This document shows positions 18,965 through 27,433 of a stretch of DNA of 64,000 nucleotides, in pieces (position 1 is the stretch's first letter; each line of letters opens with the position of its first letter). The notes beneath the pieces are model-generated. The model did not search any database. It worked only from the letters and a program-made list of their open reading frames with translations, and was not told where the DNA came from. The stretch is taken from the NCBI RefSeq assembly GCF_900090315.1, contig NZ_FMHZ01000002.1:2954501-3018500 (forward strand), given 5' to 3'. Made by a program: the position numbers and the translations under genes. The DNA is from Micromonospora citrea. Lineage in GTDB: Bacteria > Actinomycetota > Actinomycetes > Mycobacteriales > Micromonosporaceae.

Positions 18965-19194
18965 ACCGTCCCGACGACGGAGACCACCAGCAGCAGCGCG
19001 AACCCGGCGCCGGCCGACTCGCCGACCGAGTCGACGAAGCCCTGTTCGAGCACCAGCCAGCCGAAGAGGAACCAGCCGACGAGCACCACCGCGGCGGTCG
19101 CGTACGCGACGACGGTGGCGGTCGAGACCTGCTCGTCCGGTGCTTGGTCGCGTTCGACGCTGTGTTCCGGTATCGCCTCCCGGTCGACCGTCAT
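18946..19194 (-). CDS. Small two-helix membrane protein
   Basis: 82 residues from ATG 19194, chosen over an upstream in-frame ATG because GGGGAGG precedes it by about 7 bases. There are two hydrophobic helices (about residues 24-44 and 55-75) and a basic end (RRSRR). No family is recognised with confidence. It is convergent with the helicase-partner gene, and its stop codon lies within a small tandem repeat. Confidence 0.75.
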   Translation of the reverse strand: MTVDREAIPEHSVERDQAPDEQVSTATVVAYATAAVVLVGWFLFGWLVLEQGFVDSVGESAGAGFALLLVVSVVGTVRRSRR

Positions 19195-19283
19195 CTCCAC
19201 GCCTCCCCGTCCGGTCCGACGCCTGGCACTCCAGCGTGTCACTCGGGTGACCGGAGTGACAGGGGATAAAACCCCGATCGGAC

Positions 19284-19327
19284 GACGTGTGCGACGGAAG
19301 GCGGGGACGTGTGCGACGGAAGGCCGG
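19284..19327. repeat. 22-bp tandem duplication
   Basis: Two copies of a unit starting GACGTGTGCGACGGAAGG (19284-19305, 19306-19327), one mismatch, between the small membrane gene and the L,D-transpeptidase stop. Confidence 0.8.
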
Positions 19328-19348
19328 GCCCGGGGCTGCCGCGCCGGC

Positions 19349-20230
19349 TCAGGTGCCGGGGCGTCGCCCGACGAGCACCACCCGGCTGCCGACCCTGCCC
19401 AGCTCCCAGTAGCGGACGGCGTCGGCGTGCAGCAGGTTGACGCAGCCGTGCGAGCCGATCGCCTTGTTGTGCAGGTAGGTCGTGGTCTCGTGGAAGCCCA
19501 TCCCCTGCGTGAAGTGCTGCCAGTAGGGCAGCCAGACCTCGTACGGGTCCGACCACTCCTTGACGTTTCGGTAGTTGATCGTGAAGGTGCCGGCCGGGGT
19601 GCGGTAGCCGGGCATGCCCGTCCGGGTGACCGTCGGCTTCACGAGCACCCTGCCGTTGCGCATCACCCAGGTGGTCTGCCGGGTCAGGTCGATGCAGAAC
19701 GTGGTGCCCGAGCCGGCCTTGCAGCGCGCCGTGTCGGTGGTGGCGAGCCGCTTCGCCACGTCGTGGGTGGTGGGCCCGGCGCGACCGTGGGCGGGGCGGA
19801 TGTCGTACCGCTTCTGGAACTTCTTGATGGCGGCGCAGTCGGCGGCGGACTGCCGGCCGTCCACGGTCAGCGTGCCGAAGCCGCCCAGCCGGGCGAGGTA
19901 CGCCTCCACCTCGCGCTGGTGCTCCCCCTGCGGGCAGCCGGCGGCGGACGGTGACCCGGTGGGCTTCGGCGCGGGACGGGTCGGCTTCGGCGCGGGACGG
20001 GTCGGCGTGCGCGTGGGCTTCGCCTCCTGCTTCGGCGGCGCCGTCGTGGGCCTGGTCCGCTGGTCCGGGCCGGGCGCACCGCTCGCCCCCGTTACCTCCG
20101 CAGCGCCGACCGGGACGGGACCCCCGCCCCCACCTCCGTCGGCCTCCGGATCGAACGCGCACGCACCGGCGCCGACCAGCGTGGCCACTGCCAGGGCGAC
20201 GAGCCGGGTGGTGATCCGGACGTGTTTCAT
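19349..20230 (-). CDS. L,D-transpeptidase with peptidoglycan-binding domain
   Basis: 293 residues. The N-terminal export signal ends in LVGAGAC with Cys24, a weak lipobox, so a lipoprotein is possible. A Pro/Thr/Lys-rich linker (with the RPAPKPT unit twice) leads to a peptidoglycan-binding-like domain (residues ~105-165) and a YkuD catalytic domain with the active-site motif HNKAIGSHGCVNLLHADA near residues 255-272. It makes 3-3 cross-links in peptidoglycan or anchors proteins (family knowledge). It acts outside the cytoplasmic membrane. Confidence 0.93.
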   Translation of the reverse strand: MKHVRITTRLVALAVATLVGAGACAFDPEADGGGGGGPVPVGAAEVTGASGAPGPDQRTRPTTAPPKQEAKPTRTPTRPAPKPTRPAPKPTGSPSAAGCPQGEHQREVEAYLARLGGFGTLTVDGRQSAADCAAIKKFQKRYDIRPAHGRAGPTTHDVAKRLATTDTARCKAGSGTTFCIDLTRQTTWVMRNGRVLVKPTVTRTGMPGYRTPAGTFTINYRNVKEWSDPYEVWLPYWQHFTQGMGFHETTTYLHNKAIGSHGCVNLLHADAVRYWELGRVGSRVVLVGRRPGT

Positions 20231-20405
20231 GGCGCCTCCCCTGACAGGTGTCCCCTTGCTAGACGTTGCGAGCCCCGTTCCGGTTGCGTCCGATGTCCAA
20301 GTTTCTTGGCGTCACCCGGATGCGTGCAACACTGGTGGGTCGGCCTGGGGCGGATCAGTCGCCTCCCGGACAGCCGGCGAGCCGAGGCGGAGGAGAGGCA
20401 CTGGC

Positions 20406-22085
20406 GTGAGCGGTGGACCCCTGATCGTTCAGTCGGACAAGACCCTGCTGCTGGAGATCGACCACCCCGACGCGCAGGCGTGCCGGATGGCCATCGCGCC
20501 CTTCGCCGAGCTGGAGCGCTCCCCCGAGCACGTGCACACCTACCGGCTGACCCCGCTCGGGCTGTGGAACGCGCGCGCCGCCGGCCACGACGCCGAGGGC
20601 GTGGTGGACGCCCTGATCAAGTACAGCCGCTATCCGGTGCCGCACGCGCTGCTGGTCGACGTGGCCGAGACGATGGACCGCTACGGCCGCCTCCAGCTCG
20701 TCAACGACCCGGCGCACGGCCTCGTGCTGCGAGGACTGGACCGGATGGTGCTGATCGAGGTCGCCAAGAGCAGGAAGCTCGCCGGGATGCTCGGCGCGAA
20801 GCTCGACGACGACACGATCGCGGTGCACCCGTCGGAGCGTGGCCGGCTCAAGCAGGCGCTGCTCAAGCTGGGCTGGCCGGCGGAGGACCTGGCCGGCTAC
20901 GTCGACGGCGAGGCGCACCCCATCGAGCTGGCCGAGGCCGGCAAGGACGGCGGGAAGCCGTGGACGCTGCGGTCGTACCAGCGGGAGGCCGTGGAGGCGT
21001 TCTGGGCCGGCGGGTCGGGCGTCGTGGTGCTGCCGTGCGGCGCCGGCAAGACGCTGGTCGGGGCGGCGGCGATGGCCGAGGCGAAGGCGACCACGCTGAT
21101 CCTGGTCACGAACACGGTCGCCGGGCGGCAGTGGAAGCGGGAGCTGATCGCCCGCACGTCGCTGACCGAGGAGGAGATCGGGGAATACTCGGGCGAGCGC
21201 AAGGAGATCCGCCCGGTCACCATCGCCACGTACCAGGTGCTCACCTCGCGCAAGAAGGGCGCGTTCACCCACCTGGACCTGTTCGGCGCCCGCGACTGGG
21301 GCCTGGTCGTCTACGACGAGGTGCACCTGCTGCCCGCGCCGATCTTCCGCTTCACCGCGGATCTCCAGGCCCGCCGTCGGCTGGGCCTGACCGCCACTCT
21401 GGTACGCGAGGACGGCCGCGAGGGCGACGTGTTCAGCCTGATCGGGCCGAAGCGGTACGACGCGCCGTGGAAGGACATCGAGCAGCAGGGCTGGATCGCC
21501 CCGGCCGAGTGCACGGAGGTACGCGTGACGCTCACCGACGCGGAGCGCATGTCGTACGCGACGGCGGAGGCCGAGGAGCGCTACCGGATGGCGGCGACCG
21601 CCCGCACGAAGCTGCCCGTGGTGAAGGCGCTGGTCGACCGGCACCCCGACGAGCAGGTGCTGGTCATCGGCGGCTACATCGACCAGCTCCACCAGCTCGG
21701 CGAATACCTCGACGCGCCGATCGTGCAGGGTTCCACCACCAACAAGGAACGCGAGCGGCTCTTCGACGCGTTCCGCTCGGGTGAGATCCGCACCTTGGTG
21801 ATTTCAAAGGTAGGGAATTTCTCCATCGACCTGCCCGAGGCGGCGGTGGCGATCCAGGTGTCGGGCACGTTCGGCTCCCGGCAGGAGGAGGCGCAGCGGC
21901 TCGGCCGGGTGCTGCGGCCGAAGGCCGACGGCCGGCAGGCCCACTTCTACACGGTCGTCTCCCGCGACACCATCGACACGGAGTACGCGGCCCACCGGCA
22001 GCGCTTCCTCGCCGAGCAGGGGTACGCGTACACGATCGTCGACGCCGACGACGTCCTCGGCCCGAAGCTCCCGACGGTCGACTGA
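20406..22085 (+). CDS. XPB-type DNA repair helicase
   Basis: A 559-residue SF2 helicase. An N-terminal damage-recognition-like domain (to about residue 180) is followed by Walker A LPCGAGKTLVGAAA (~209), a DEVH box (VVYDEVHLLPAP, ~303), the TATLVREDGREGD motif and C-terminal RecA motifs (QVSGTFGSRQEEAQRLGRVLRPK). It matches bacterial XPB/ERCC3 homologues (Rv0861c type), which unwind DNA 3'-5' during repair. GTG 20406 follows GGAGAGG. The partner protein gene lies 1.5 kb upstream. Confidence 0.95.
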   Translation: MSGGPLIVQSDKTLLLEIDHPDAQACRMAIAPFAELERSPEHVHTYRLTPLGLWNARAAGHDAEGVVDALIKYSRYPVPHALLVDVAETMDRYGRLQLVNDPAHGLVLRGLDRMVLIEVAKSRKLAGMLGAKLDDDTIAVHPSERGRLKQALLKLGWPAEDLAGYVDGEAHPIELAEAGKDGGKPWTLRSYQREAVEAFWAGGSGVVVLPCGAGKTLVGAAAMAEAKATTLILVTNTVAGRQWKRELIARTSLTEEEIGEYSGERKEIRPVTIATYQVLTSRKKGAFTHLDLFGARDWGLVVYDEVHLLPAPIFRFTADLQARRRLGLTATLVREDGREGDVFSLIGPKRYDAPWKDIEQQGWIAPAECTEVRVTLTDAERMSYATAEAEERYRMAATARTKLPVVKALVDRHPDEQVLVIGGYIDQLHQLGEYLDAPIVQGSTTNKERERLFDAFRSGEIRTLVISKVGNFSIDLPEAAVAIQVSGTFGSRQEEAQRLGRVLRPKADGRQAHFYTVVSRDTIDTEYAAHRQRFLAEQGYAYTIVDADDVLGPKLPTVD

Positions 22086-22112
22086 CGCCCTGCCGTTAGG
22101 ACGCCGCTACGG

Positions 22113-22290
22113 CTACGGCACCTGCTCACCCTGCTCCCGCATGTCCGCGATGACTTCCCGCAACAGCTCTTGGAGCCCTTGCAGAGCCGTCGTCTGCGAG
22201 GAGGCGAGCCACGAGAGAGACGGGACTTCGGCGCAGGTGGCAACGAACTCGTCGTCCTGGGCCGCGCCCGCCACGCGGACTACGGCCGTG
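22113..22290 (-). pseudogene. HicB-like antitoxin remnant
   Basis: The minus-strand frame encodes TAVVRVAGAAQDDEFVATC, then AEVPSLSWLASSQTTALQGL and a short helical end. The strand-Cys-Glu-Val-Pro pattern with a following helix resembles a HicB partial-RNase-H fold. No start codon sits at the expected N-terminus; the nearest GTG (22331) lies inside the opposing gene. No hicA partner is visible. I read it as a decayed solitary antitoxin, but a short live gene cannot be excluded. Confidence 0.4.
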
Positions 22291-22307
22291 GCAGATCCGC
22301 GACCGGT

Positions 22308-22571
22308 ATGACCGACCGCTGGGTGATCCACCTGCCGGTCACCGCGCCCGACCTGCTCCGGGCGCGGATCCTCGCCCGGACCGCCGCCCGGGTGCCGGCC
22401 CGGCTCAGCGCCCGCGTCGAGCCCGGCGGGGTCACCGTCTCGGCCGAGGACCAGCAGGGCGTACGCCACTGGGTCTGCTGCGACCGGCCGCTGCCCGGCG
22501 GCGCGCGGTGTGCCCTGCCGGTCGACCACGCCGCGCCCTGCTCGCGCCGGGTGCGACCGGGCGGCCGATGA
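22308..22571 (+). CDS. Small hypothetical protein with C-terminal cysteines
   Basis: 87 residues from ATG 22308. The N-terminal half (MTDRWVIHLPVTAPDLLRAR) looks like an alpha/beta element; the C-terminal half has four cysteines (WVCCDRPLPGGARCALPVDH, then APCSRRV) that could bind a metal. The family is not recognised. It is convergent with the ECF41 sigma gene, with 17 bases between the stops. Confidence 0.6.
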   Translation: MTDRWVIHLPVTAPDLLRARILARTAARVPARLSARVEPGGVTVSAEDQQGVRHWVCCDRPLPGGARCALPVDHAAPCSRRVRPGGR

Positions 22572-22588
22572 GCCGGGCCTGCTCGGGC

Positions 22589-23521
22589 TCAGCGGCTCAG
22601 CGCGGTTTCCCGCTCCATGTGCGACAGCTTCTCCGGATTGCGTACGGCGTAGATGCCGGCGATTAGGCCGTTCTCGATCCGCAGCGCCACCACGGTGTCC
22701 AGCTCGCCGTCGAGCTGGAGCACCAGCGCCGGGTGACCGTTGACCTGCGTCGGCCGCCACGACGAGATGGCGGCGACCCTGCCCCACCCGCCGTGCAGCA
22801 GGCGGGCCACCTTCTCCGCCCCCAGGACGGGCCGCGGCACCGCCTGCTTGACTCCGCCGCCGTCGCCGAGCAGGACCACGTCCGGCGCGAGGATGTCGAG
22901 CAGGCCCTGCAGGTCGCCGGTCTCGACCGCCCGCTGGAACGCGTCGAGCGCACCGCGGGTCTCGGCGGCCGAGACGGCCTGGCGGGGGCGGCGTGCCGCG
23001 ACGTGCGCCCGGGCCCGGTGCGCGATCTGACGGACCGCCGCCGGGGTCTTGTCGACGGCCTCGGCGATCTCGTCGTAGCCGACGTCGAACACCTCCCGCA
23101 GCACGAACACGGCCCGTTCGACCGGCGCGAGCGTCTCCAGCACCATCAGCATCGCCATCGAGACGCTGTCGGCCAGGGCGACGTCCTCGGCCACGTCCGG
23201 CGCGGTGAGCAGCGGCTCGGGCAGCCAGGGGCCGACGTAGGACTCCTTGCGGCGACCGAGCGTGCGCAGCCGGCCCAGTGCCTGGCGAGTGGTGATCCGC
23301 ACCAGGTAGGCGCGCTCTTCGCGCACCGTGCCGAGATCGACGCCGGCCCACCGCAACCACGTCTCCTGGAGCACGTCCTCCGCGTCGGCGGCCGAGCCGA
23401 GCATCTCGTACGCGACGGTGAAGAGCAGGTTGCGGTGGGCGAGGAAGGCCGCGGTGGCGCGGTCCAGCCGGTCGGCGTCCCGGCCACGGTCGTCGGCTGC
23501 GGTTCGCGGCGTGCCCACCAT
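22589..23521 (-). CDS. ECF41-type RNA polymerase sigma factor with SnoaL-like C-terminal domain
   Basis: 310 residues. Sigma region 2 (LLFTVAYEMLGSAADAEDVLQETWLRW, listed as residues ~28-54) and region 4 (VFDVGYDEIAEAVDKTPAAV) are clear. The linker carries WLPEPL, and the C-terminal SnoaL_2-like domain has a DGGG-K motif (GDGGGVKQAV), the two hallmarks of group ECF41. These factors lack a separate anti-sigma factor; the C-terminal extension controls activity (family knowledge). It is divergent from a carboxymuconolactone decarboxylase-like gene, the typical ECF41 target. Confidence 0.93.
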   Translation of the reverse strand: MVGTPRTAADDRGRDADRLDRATAAFLAHRNLLFTVAYEMLGSAADAEDVLQETWLRWAGVDLGTVREERAYLVRITTRQALGRLRTLGRRKESYVGPWLPEPLLTAPDVAEDVALADSVSMAMLMVLETLAPVERAVFVLREVFDVGYDEIAEAVDKTPAAVRQIAHRARAHVAARRPRQAVSAAETRGALDAFQRAVETGDLQGLLDILAPDVVLLGDGGGVKQAVPRPVLGAEKVARLLHGGWGRVAAISSWRPTQVNGHPALVLQLDGELDTVVALRIENGLIAGIYAVRNPEKLSHMERETALSR

Positions 23522-23554
23522 GGGTGACTCCTCTGCGCTCTGGTCTGCGTCACC

Positions 23555-23586
23555 CACGAGATGCCGGTCCTCGCCGTCGTGTGACA
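23555..23586 (-). promoter_or_regulatory. ECF41 promoter, sigma-gene side
   Basis: On the minus strand: TGTCACA (23586-23580), 16-base spacer, CATCTCGTG (23563-23555), 33 bases before the sigma start codon. TGTCACA is the known ECF41 -35 element. Confidence 0.75.
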
Positions 23587-23620
23587 CCCGCGCACTGTGG
23601 CTCCCGTCACCGGGCCGCGC

Positions 23621-23652
23621 CGTCACAGGGATCCGCCGGCCGGCATCTCGTG
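23621..23652 (+). promoter_or_regulatory. ECF41 promoter, decarboxylase side
   Basis: CGTCACA (23621-23627), 16-base spacer, CATCTCGTG (23644-23652), 32 bases before ATG 23685. It has the same -10 block and spacing as the promoter facing the sigma gene. Confidence 0.75.
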
Positions 23653-23684
23653 TTCGTCCCTCCCACGAGTTAAGGACGGAACCG

Positions 23685-24170
23685 ATGGACGCACGATTCA
23701 ACATGTTCGACAACGAGACCGCGATGAGGTTCTTCAAGCGGTTCGCCAACGCCGGGATGCTCGTCCAGCAGTCGTCGTTGCCGAAGTCCACCCAGGAGCT
23801 GGTGTCGCTGCGCGCCAGCCAGATCAACGGCTGCGGCTGGTGCATCGACATGCACACCAAGGACGCGGTGGCCGCCGGCGAGACGGCGGTCCGGCTCCAC
23901 CTGGTCGCCGCCTGGCGCGAGTCCACCGTCTTCACCGAGGCCGAGCAGGCCGCGCTGGCGCTCGCCGAGGAGGGCACCCGGCTCGCCGACGCCCACCAGG
24001 GCGTGTCCGACGAGACGTGGGCCCAGGTGCGCAAGCACTACGACGACGACCAGATCGCCGCCCTGGTCTGCCTGGTCGCCCTGATCAACGCGGCCAACCG
24101 GCTCGCCGTGATCCTGCACCAGCGGGGCGGCTCCTACCAGCCCGGCATGTTCGCCGCCGCGTTCGACTGA
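23685..24170 (+). CDS. Carboxymuconolactone decarboxylase family protein (AhpD-like)
   Basis: 161 residues, all-helical. The redox-active motif CGWCIDMH (CxxC followed by His) near residues 46-53, within QINGCGWCIDMHTKDA, is the AhpD-type peroxidase and disulfide-relay signature. AAGGACGG precedes ATG 23685. It faces the ECF41 sigma gene and carries a matching promoter, so it is the expected sole target. The role is probably detoxification of a peroxide or an electrophile; the substrate is unknown. Confidence 0.92.
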   Translation: MDARFNMFDNETAMRFFKRFANAGMLVQQSSLPKSTQELVSLRASQINGCGWCIDMHTKDAVAAGETAVRLHLVAAWRESTVFTEAEQAALALAEEGTRLADAHQGVSDETWAQVRKHYDDDQIAALVCLVALINAANRLAVILHQRGGSYQPGMFAAAFD

Positions 24171-24291
24171 TCGCGCCACCGCCGGCCCGGACGCGCCGCC
24201 GTCGCCCGCACCGCACGCGTACCCGCTGCCCCAGCCCGGCGGATACGGGCCGGGGCGGCGGCGGGTCCGTGCCCGGCGCGGACACGGCGAA

Positions 24292-24329
24292 GGGGTCGGC
24301 GGGCCGCTCGCGTGCGGCCCGCCGGCCCC
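24292..24329. terminator. Hairpin between convergent genes
   Basis: A 16-bp stem (24292-24307 with 24314-24329; one T-G wobble) and a 6-base loop. It can serve the decarboxylase gene and the opposing metalloprotease gene. Confidence 0.75.
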
Positions 24330-24345
24330 TCGGGATCCGGCTGGA

Positions 24346-25305
24346 TCAGCCGTTGCCGCCGGCGCGGAACGCCACCCAGGCGTCGCTCATCCGGTCGGCC
24401 TGACCAGGCGTGAACATGTTCATGCAGGAGTCCTGCGTGTAGTCCATGAAGTTGTGGATCGGGTCCAGCCCGGGTGCGGTGCAGGAGTCCGCGCCCACCG
24501 GGCAGTTGAACTGCGGCGCCGCCTCGCGCGGGGTGTCCGCGACGAAGTCGCCGGAGGCGGAGCAGCCGTGCGCGAAGGTGTGCTCCAGCATCAGCCAGTG
24601 CCCGACCTCGTGCGTCAGCGTGTCACCGAGGGCGTACTTGCCGGCCGTGCCGCCCGGCATCGACTCGTCGAGCATCACCACGCCGTCGATGTAGTCGCGG
24701 CCGTTGTTGTAGCCCTTCGGGAAGTACGCCCAGCCGAGCAGGCCGTCGCCGATGTTGGCCGCGTACACGTTCAGGGTGCGGGAGTCGCCGGTGTGCAGCG
24801 CCTTCTTCATGTCCCGCTCGTTCTTGCCCGGCACGACGGTGTACCAGTCGCTGTTCACCGTCCAGGTGGTGTCGACCAGGTCGAAGCGGAACGGGGTGTC
24901 GGAGGCGTCCGCCGCGGTACGGCCGGCGAACGAGTCGTTGAGCACCTTCATCTGCGCCGCGATCAGAGTGTTCCACCTGGTCGTCTCCGCCGCGCTGAGC
25001 GGGTGGTCGGAGATCATGTGGAAGACCGTCGGCACGGTGACGCTGCCGTTGGCCAGGCGCGGGGCGTCCTTGATGACGCCGTAGGCGTTCGCCTCGTTCT
25101 TGGAGTACAGCTCCGGCTCCTGGGCGGTGGCGCCCTCGGCGAGCCGGGCCCCGCCGTGCCCGTGGGCGTCCGGCTCGCACTCGGCGACACCCGGGGAGAC
25201 GGACACGGGCGCTGCCGATACCGCGCCGTAGGTGCCGCCGGACGCCAGCAACGTCGCGGCGGTGGCGGTGAGGACTGCCAGTCGGAAGATCGGTCTCCTG
25301 TGCAT
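24346..25305 (-). CDS. Secreted zinc metalloprotease (M43/pappalysin-like)
   Basis: 319 residues. A signal peptide (RPIFRLAVLTATAATLLASG to about residue 32) leads to a catalytic domain with HEVGHWLMLEHTF (zinc motif HExxHxxxxxH) near residues 230-242 and a downstream Met-turn candidate FMDYTQDSCMNMFT. Cysteines are paired around HGCSASGDF and CPVGADSCTAPG, as in extracellular M43 enzymes. ATG 25305 is preceded by GAAAGG. It probably degrades extracellular proteins. Confidence 0.92.
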   Translation of the reverse strand: MHRRPIFRLAVLTATAATLLASGGTYGAVSAAPVSVSPGVAECEPDAHGHGGARLAEGATAQEPELYSKNEANAYGVIKDAPRLANGSVTVPTVFHMISDHPLSAAETTRWNTLIAAQMKVLNDSFAGRTAADASDTPFRFDLVDTTWTVNSDWYTVVPGKNERDMKKALHTGDSRTLNVYAANIGDGLLGWAYFPKGYNNGRDYIDGVVMLDESMPGGTAGKYALGDTLTHEVGHWLMLEHTFAHGCSASGDFVADTPREAAPQFNCPVGADSCTAPGLDPIHNFMDYTQDSCMNMFTPGQADRMSDAWVAFRAGGNG

Positions 25306-25649
25306 CGATGCACCTTTCAGGAGGATGGGGGTGGTGCGGGAGTCGACGCGGGTTGCCACGACCGGGGTCGACGACGCCGTCTCCCCGGTATGAGAACACG
25401 CCGACGGGCACCGGCAACAGGCCCGCGAGCAGGGCGGTTGCGGGTGTAACGGCAGAGGGCCGGGCAGCGCTGTCGCAGAGGGCCCGCACACGCGGACCCG
25501 TCCGTACGCCCGCCGCGCGGCGGCTTCGGCGACGCGGACCGGCACGGGTCAGAGCACCCGGGTGCCATGCTCGGCGGCTTCGGCGACCGGGCCGGCACGG
25601 GTCAGAGCACCCGGGTGCCATGCTCGGCGGCTTCGGCGACCGGGCCGGG
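25306..25649. other. Intergenic interval with leader of the protease gene and repeat copies
   Basis: The part next to the protease holds its upstream region; no convincing -35/-10 pair stands out. From 25517 onward it is filled by copies of the 3' end of the neighbouring TIGR03089 gene. No gene is seen. Confidence 0.6.
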
Positions 25650-25682
25650 TCAGAGGACCCGGGTGATCTGCTCGGCGGCGAT
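25517..25682. repeat. Tandem copies (53 and 48 bp) of the TIGR03089 gene 3' end
   Basis: GGGTCAGAGCACCCGGGTGC-type units start at 25546 and 25599. The third (25647, GGGTCAGAGGACCCGGGTGA) is the gene's own stop-codon region. A partial unit precedes the first copy. Confidence 0.88.
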
Positions 25683-26414
25683 CCGGGCGTCGAGCCGGGC
25701 CGGGTCGAGGTTGGCGCAGAGCACCACCGACGCGCCGACGGCCAGCGGGGCCAGCAGCCAGTAGACGGGCTGCTCGTGTTCGGCGACGTCGACCAGCAGT
25801 CGGTCGCCGGCCCGCAGGTCGAGCCGTTCCGCCACGGCCAGCGCCACGCTGCCCCACTGGCGGTAGCTCGTGCCGTCGGAGCTGGCCGCGTCGGCGCTGG
25901 TCAGCGTCGCGGAGGCGGGCAGCGCGTCGGTGTGCCGCCCCACCTCGGCGAGCCAGTCGAGGTAACCCGGGGGCACCTCCTTCGGCGGGGTGTCGCCGAG
26001 CCCGAGGACGTAGCGGTGCCGCGCCTCGGGCACGTCCTCCAGCCAGTCGTCCAGCCGCTTCGCGCTGACGAAGAGGGCGTCGAACGGCTCGTCGTCGCCC
26101 GGCGCGACCTGCGGCAGGCCGGCGGTGGCGCGGGGGCGGAACGACACCGCCACCCCGGCCGACCAGGCGCCCAGCAGCACTGCGGCGGTCTGCCAGTGGG
26201 CCGGGAGCAGCACCGCCGCGCGGTCGCCGACGCCCAGGCCGCAGCCCTCGCGCAGCAGCCCGGCGGCCCGCGCCGCCCAGCCGCCCAGCTCCGTGGCGGT
26301 CAACTCGACCCGTTCGCCGGTCGCCTCGTCGAGATACGTCAGCAGCGGCCGGTCCACCTCCGCCGCCCGGTCACCGGCCGGCGACTCCCGAACGAGAGCA
26401 TCGGTCATGTTCAT
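25650..26414 (-). CDS. TIGR03089 family protein
   Basis: 254 residues. It resembles the N-terminal part of AMP-forming acyl-CoA synthetases (PLLTYLDEATGERVELTATE; GVGDRAAVLLPAHWQTAAVL) but lacks the P-loop and the C-terminal adenylation subdomain, as is standard for the actinobacterial TIGR03089 family of unknown function. ATG 26414 is chosen because GGAGGAG lies 7 bases upstream. The stop codon lies in a tandem repeat that extends outward. Confidence 0.88.
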   Translation of the reverse strand: MNMTDALVRESPAGDRAAEVDRPLLTYLDEATGERVELTATELGGWAARAAGLLREGCGLGVGDRAAVLLPAHWQTAAVLLGAWSAGVAVSFRPRATAGLPQVAPGDDEPFDALFVSAKRLDDWLEDVPEARHRYVLGLGDTPPKEVPPGYLDWLAEVGRHTDALPASATLTSADAASSDGTSYRQWGSVALAVAERLDLRAGDRLLVDVAEHEQPVYWLLAPLAVGASVVLCANLDPARLDARIAAEQITRVL

Positions 26415-26518
26415 CGTCGCGCTCCTCCGCAGGCTGCGCCCACCCTACTCAACGCCACCCCACCGCAGATCTTGGACACTTGCCGTCAGACAAGAACGGC
26501 AACTGTCCAAGATCCAGC

Positions 26519-27433
26519 TCAGCGGGCGGGCAGCTCCGGGCCGCCGTCGAGCAGCGGGGCCAGCAGGTCACCCTGCTTCTCCACCCGGGTCAGCACCTCG
26601 CCGGCGGTGTACGGCTTCGACGAGGGGCGCTTCCCGGCCGCGCCGGCCTCGACCTCGTCCCAGGTCAGCGGGGTGGAGACCGACGGCACGGACTGGGCCC
26701 GCAGCGAGTACGGCGACACGGTGGTCTTGGCCGCGTTGTTCTGGCTCCAGTCGATGAAGACCTTCCCCGGCCGCAGGTTCTTCGCCATCTTCGACACGAT
26801 CAGCTTCGGGTGCGCCCGCTCCAGCTCCTGCGCGATCCGTTTCGCGTAGTCGGAGACGAGGTCGGAGGACTGCGTGCCGGCGATCGGGCAGCAGAGCTGC
26901 ATGCCCTTCTTGCCCGAGGTCTTCGGATACGAGGAGATGCCGTCCTCGGCGAGCCGGTCCCGCATCAGCAGCGCCACCTGGCAGCACTGGCGCAGCGCGG
27001 CCGGCGGCCCCGGGTCCAGGTCGACGACCATCATGTCCGGGTGCTCGCCGATCTTCCACTGTGGGGTGTGCAGCTCCAGCGCGGCGAGGTTGGCCAGCCA
27101 GACGAGGGTGGGCAGGTCGTCGGCGACCACGTAGTCGATGGTCTCCCGGCCCTTGCTCGACCCGGGCGCGGGCAGCGTCTCGGTGCGTACCCAGCCAGGG
27201 GTGGCGGCCGGGGCGTTCTTCTCGAAGAACGAGCCGCCGGTGACGCCGTTGGGGAAGCGGATCCGGGTCAGCGCCCGGCCACGCAGGTGCGGCAGGAGCA
27301 CCGGGGCGACGCGGGTGTAATAGTCGATCACCTCGCCCTTGGTGAACCCGGCGTCGGGGTACAGCACCTTGTCGAGGTTGGAGACCTCAAGCGAGCGCCC
27401 CTCGACCTCGACCCGGAACCGGTCAGCCGGCAT
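26519..27433 (-). CDS. LigD-type primase-polymerase domain (NHEJ polymerase)
   Basis: 304 residues, a stand-alone AEP/PolDom protein. The catalytic carboxylates are in VVDLDPGPPA near residues 135-144 and in FIDWSQNNAAKTTVSPYSLR near 225. Conserved YPKTSGKKGMQ and the N-terminal LSNLDKVLYP-like block (VSNLDKVLYPDAGFTKGEV) are present. It adds ribonucleotides or deoxynucleotides at broken ends during bacterial NHEJ. The start overlaps the ligase gene by 11 bp, so the two are translated as one operon. Confidence 0.93.
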   Translation of the reverse strand: MPADRFRVEVEGRSLEVSNLDKVLYPDAGFTKGEVIDYYTRVAPVLLPHLRGRALTRIRFPNGVTGGSFFEKNAPAATPGWVRTETLPAPGSSKGRETIDYVVADDLPTLVWLANLAALELHTPQWKIGEHPDMMVVDLDPGPPAALRQCCQVALLMRDRLAEDGISSYPKTSGKKGMQLCCPIAGTQSSDLVSDYAKRIAQELERAHPKLIVSKMAKNLRPGKVFIDWSQNNAAKTTVSPYSLRAQSVPSVSTPLTWDEVEAGAAGKRPSSKPYTAGEVLTRVEKQGDLLAPLLDGGPELPAR

